A stretch of DNA of 64,000 nucleotides, from the NCBI GenBank assembly GCA_947184155.2, contig CAMXCT020003746.1:239501-303500 (forward strand), given 5' to 3'. The position numbers and the translations under genes were made by a program. Numbering within the stretch: position 1 is the first letter of the stretch; the number at the start of each line of letters is the position of its first letter. This document shows positions 61,061 through 64,000 of this stretch, in pieces. The notes under the pieces were generated by a model. It searched no databases and had not been told where the DNA came from. It saw nothing but the letters and a program-made list of their open reading frames with translations. This DNA comes from Cladocopium goreaui. Its lineage: Eukaryota > Sar > Dinophyceae > Suessiales > Symbiodiniaceae.

Positions 61061-62760
61061 CGATATGATTCGATAGTTTAAAACACCATTTCTTGACCAT
61101 ACCACCTGCTGTTTGAAGTTTGGATCCTTTTACTGTCAAAGCAAAAACAAACATTGAGGGTAACCATACCAAAATCCGCTGTTTGGATTAATTGATTTGC
61201 TTTGTTTGACTGGTTCGTGGTTGAGCCGTCCCTGAAAAATATGATCGTCTGTTTGGAAAAGGATGAAGATAAGACATGATTGATACCATGAGCCAGTTCA
61301 GGCAAACCAAGCAAAAGCAATCTCAATTTGCGTATTTTGGACTGGGATTACCTCATCAATGATCACGTGTATAACCACACACAACACTATATCACGTCCC
61401 TAGCTTCAAAGCACAGCGCAGTGGTTGCACGATGATGACATTGTTTGAGCCGTTTGGCTTGTGAGTATATTATTGCCGATGTGATGATGAGAAGAAGCAG
61501 GAGTTGCGGTACATATGGGATGTTCCCACTCGTGTAGATACAGCAGCCCGGAAATAGATAGAAACATGAGAAGCCAGATATGAACTAGATATCATCTATA
61601 ACAACCTGGAAATATCTATTTTTGGTGGTTTCTATCACCAAAAAACATGTGGCATTGCTACCCAGACTAAGCATCTTGGTGGATACAACTCATCACACGT
61701 AGCAATGTAGTATGGGTTGAGCGATGGTGTTTGCGACTTAAAGCAATATTCATGTAGATTCACCAACAATCAATATGAAAAGCGATATTTTGATGGTATA
61801 AATGATGGTATTTTTGATGGTTTAAGTTAAAGATAGTTTATGTGATTTTCACACGATTTTAGCGTTAAAGCAATATCTTTATGGTATGTTTCTTCCACGC
61901 AAAAAAAACTTAAATGATGGTGTGATATGTGATGAACTCGCAAACACCAACGTGAATGGCTACAATTCGTCTAGTTTCAATGTGGTGTTCCCCAGCTATA
62001 AATTGGTGTATCAACCCCATTAACTACACGTATATCCACCTTAAGCCCTATGAGTTATACACAAACTTAGCTAACAAACTGGGGCACCACCTCGTAGTTG
62101 GGTTAAATATCCATTCTTCCCCCAGATCTGTTGGTTAAATCCCCGTTCTTGATGGTTAAACCAGGGTTTTTTTTCTGGTCCAAGACACAATTCTTCAGAT
62201 ACACCTCATGCGAAGACCAGTTTGCCGCAATTGCCTTGCAGTCCTGGAGGTTAAATCATGGAAAATGAGGATTTTTAACCCATACAAAATGGGCATTAGC
62301 TTTGTCGGTTGGTCGGATTTATGCTAGGTAACTTTGTTCATTTGCCTCGGCTAACGATTAGATGTATGATGTGTATATGTATATAACTATATATTAAATT
62401 ACATGTATATATATGATAGTATATATATATGATATTATTATATATGATATTATTTATAACATTATGTATGTATAACATTATATATAACATTATTTGTTTT
62501 TTAAAACACATACAATGTACATATAACATTAAAGACAAAACATTATATATGTAACATTGTGAATATATATATAAAACATTACATATACATATACCATTAT
62601 GTATGTATATGTATATATATATTATCATATATTATCTATAGTTGGATGGTTTTAAAAACTAACATACCATAACTGGGGGAACCCTTCCTGCATTGAGTTT
62701 ACATTGATTTTTTATCGGCCAAAGGAGTCATTATTTTTTAAAGCATGCAGCTAAGATATA
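61061..62760. other. Mostly gene-free stretch
   Basis: It contains a diverged C copy at about 61208-61300 (GACTGGTTCGTGGTTG), a family A copy (61979-62097) and a long AT-rich ATAACATTATAT block (62340-62635). A short plus-strand frame before the A copy, ELANTNVNGYNSSSFN ending at CAAT|GTGGTG (61981), may be an exon. Confidence 0.45.
61979..62097. mobile_element. Family A element
   Basis: AATGTGGTGTTCCCCAGC and CTGGGGCACCACCTCGTAG. Confidence 0.65.
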
Positions 62761-62764
62761 CATA

Positions 62765-62855
62765 CTGGTTGGTGGTTTCAATCCCTCTGAAAAAATAGTC
62801 AGTTGGAATTATTATTCCCAATATATGGAAAAAAATGTTCCAAACCACCAACCAG
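62765..62855. mobile_element. Family C introner with TSD CATA
   Basis: CTGGTTGGTGGTTT and AAACCACCAACCAG, the shortest C copy (91 bp). CATA at 62761-62764 repeats at 62856-62859. Confidence 0.8.
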
Positions 62856-62987
62856 CATAGTATTCTTTCAAAACAAGATTTAGCCATGGATAGAATGGGT
62901 TTCTCCCTATTTTTTCCAGTCCAAATGACTTACAGTATAAACGGTCGATATTCCATACCTATGTTGATTCACTGCTAGGAGATATCT

Positions 62988-63100
62988 GGGAAATTTTAAT
63001 AGTTCACTAGCCTGAATCTTGCGGCCATTTGGGGATGATTTCCCATTATTAACCATGATTCCAGGGCTCGGGAGAACAGTGAGGTCGTTATAATTTACCC
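62988..63100. mobile_element. Family H element
   Basis: GGGAAATTTTAATAGTTCAC and GTGAGGTCGTTATAATTTAC CC. A family C copy is inserted at its right edge. Confidence 0.7.
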
Positions 63101-63101
63101 T

Positions 63102-63199
63102 CTGATTGGTGGTTTCAACCCCTCTGAAAAATATTAGTCAGTTGGAATTACTATTCCCAATATATGGAAAAATACAAATTGTTCCAAACCACCAACCAG
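63102..63199. mobile_element. Family C introner with TSD CCCT
   Basis: CTGATTGGTGGTTT and AAACCACCAACCAG. CCCT at 63098-63101 repeats at 63200-63203. It supplies the acceptor of the exon at 63200. Confidence 0.8.
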
Positions 63200-63387
63200 C
63201 CCTGATCTATGCTATTGAGAATGGTGTTTTTTTCACCAGCCAAAATGGGAACAGACTCGGGGTTGGGTGTGGCTCTGGGAAATTCCCTGCATCTTTCCGA
63301 TTGGTAGGGGATATAGGGGATGATCTCACTGGAGATTTAACCATCAACCATGGGGGTTTAACCCTATTACCATGGGTTGGTTTGTAA
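63200..63387 (+). CDS. Terminal exon starting at a family C element
   Basis: After CCAACCAG the frame reads LIYAIENGVFFTSQNGNRLG, VGCGSGKFPASFRLVGDIGD, DLTGDLTINHGGLTLLPWVG L and TAA at 63385-63387. The pattern of alternating hydrophobic and polar residues with glycines looks like beta structure. Codon bias is moderate. The C element would be its preceding intron. Function not recognised. Confidence 0.5.
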
Positions 63388-63497
63388 GTTTGTAAACATA
63401 GTAAAAACAAAAGGAAAAACAATTTCCTTCCCCCCACTGAATCTAATTTACCATATACAGATACAGTATATCAGTATTAGGTCGGAGCAACCCTGTA

Positions 63498-63600
63498 CAG
63501 TTATGGCCATTTAGCAGTTATAAGTACTGACAAAATTTTATAAAATGTATAATCCTATTTATAACCAACTATACAGTAATTCAAAAATGACCATAACTGT
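63498..63600. mobile_element. Family B element
   Basis: CAGTTATGGCCATTTAGCAG and AAAATGACCATAACTG. Confidence 0.7.
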
Positions 63601-63627
63601 GTCATTTCAGGAAAAAAAGGATTCATC

Positions 63628-63720
63628 CTAACATCTTGCGGTAACGACTTGACAAAGTAACTTCTGCATCCAAGCGTTTGGGCGTTTTGAAACCATGGCC
63701 ATGTGTTTGGGATCCTCCAT
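63628..63720 (-). CDS. Short frame, possible first exon
   Basis: MEDPKHMAMVSKRPNAWMQK then LLCQVVTARC and TAG at 63630-63628. A second minus frame (FVKSLPQDVRMNPFFPEMTQ) is open over the same bases. Either could be an exon ending in the B element. Weak. Confidence 0.3.
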   Translation of the reverse strand: MEDPKHMAMVSKRPNAWMQKLLCQVVTARC

Positions 63721-64000
63721 GTTGCAAATGAAAAGCACACACAAATCTATTGATTTTGGGATCGGTCAAAACCTGTTATCCTACATTGGATAATCATCAG
63801 TTGTGGTTTAGAGGGACTATATTTGAACGAAAAAATCTCTAATGATGTTAACATATGTTTATAATCAGGTAAACTTGGATGGAACAATGAAACATCTACT
63901 TTTTTGATACCAATTTGGGACACCTGCTGAATAACATTGATAAACAAGACCCATATATATCTGACAAATGTGAAACATAATGAGCCATTGTATGGCAAAA

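Noticed and set aside
1..64000. tRNA or rRNA genes
   Set aside because: No cloverleaf with a GTTC-A box or conserved rRNA core was recognised by eye. A covariance-model search would be needed for certainty.

Overview
This window looks like dinoflagellate nuclear DNA. The decisive mark is a double spliced-leader relic at 29125-29160: a complete 22-nt DinoSL copy followed by a second, slightly decayed partial copy. Such relics arise when a trans-spliced mRNA is copied back into the genome and trans-spliced again. AT-rich background with short, more GC-rich exon islands, and occasional AG|GC and possible AG|GA donors, fit the same group. The species cannot be fixed from the sequence.

No long gene is present. 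Coding matter is scattered as exons of about 13-370 nt on both strands, most too short for ordinary ORF finding. I recovered them from reading frame, codon bias and splice sites. Best models are: a small three-exon gene at 45438-44958 (-), a gene at 59022-58326 (-) with a clear first and last exon, a two-exon gene at 30065-30401 (+), a two-exon gene at 1660-1360 (-), the start of a gene at 49139 (+), an SL-relic gene at 29175-29488 (+), and a terminal exon at 31181-31453 (+). Only one product is recognised with fair confidence, an ASCH-domain exon at 21123-20904 (-). The exon at 29095-28723 (-) is weakly RNase H-like.

The main content is a dense population, about 65 recognisable copies, of short elements (mostly 90-140 bp) with terminal inverted repeats. 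I sorted them by eye into families A (ACAATGTGGGGCC or ACAAGGTGGTGCC ends), B (CAGTTATGGCC), C (CTGGTTGGTGG), D (ACCCTCTGGTAA), E (CTGTGGATGG), F, G, H, L and M. In families C, D, E, F and M the inverted repeat itself carries GT at one end and AG at the other. In A, B and H it carries the GT, and an AG lies just outside. Several copies sit exactly between two open exons and restore the reading frame when removed as GT-AG introns: D at 1545-1635, 29195-29331, 30131-30221 and 37631-37730; A at 14943-15080 and 44975-45114; B at 41999-42116 and 49186-49305; E at 17297-17427. Family C has 4-bp target-site duplications in eight copies. One D copy has an 8-bp duplication. Elements are nested in one another. 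They match the introner concept (transposable elements that create introns), here with many families active in one locus.

Other structures: a 1.9-kb array of TAGTAGN heptamers at 21164-23039, a 12-bp minisatellite followed by a 40-bp minisatellite at 38699-39740 that leaves long ORFs open on both strands, several smaller tandem repeats, and many AT microsatellites. I saw no tRNA, rRNA, CRISPR array or bacterial-type operon. Element family names A-M are mine. Exon ends rest on splice consensus and frame only, without transcript data.
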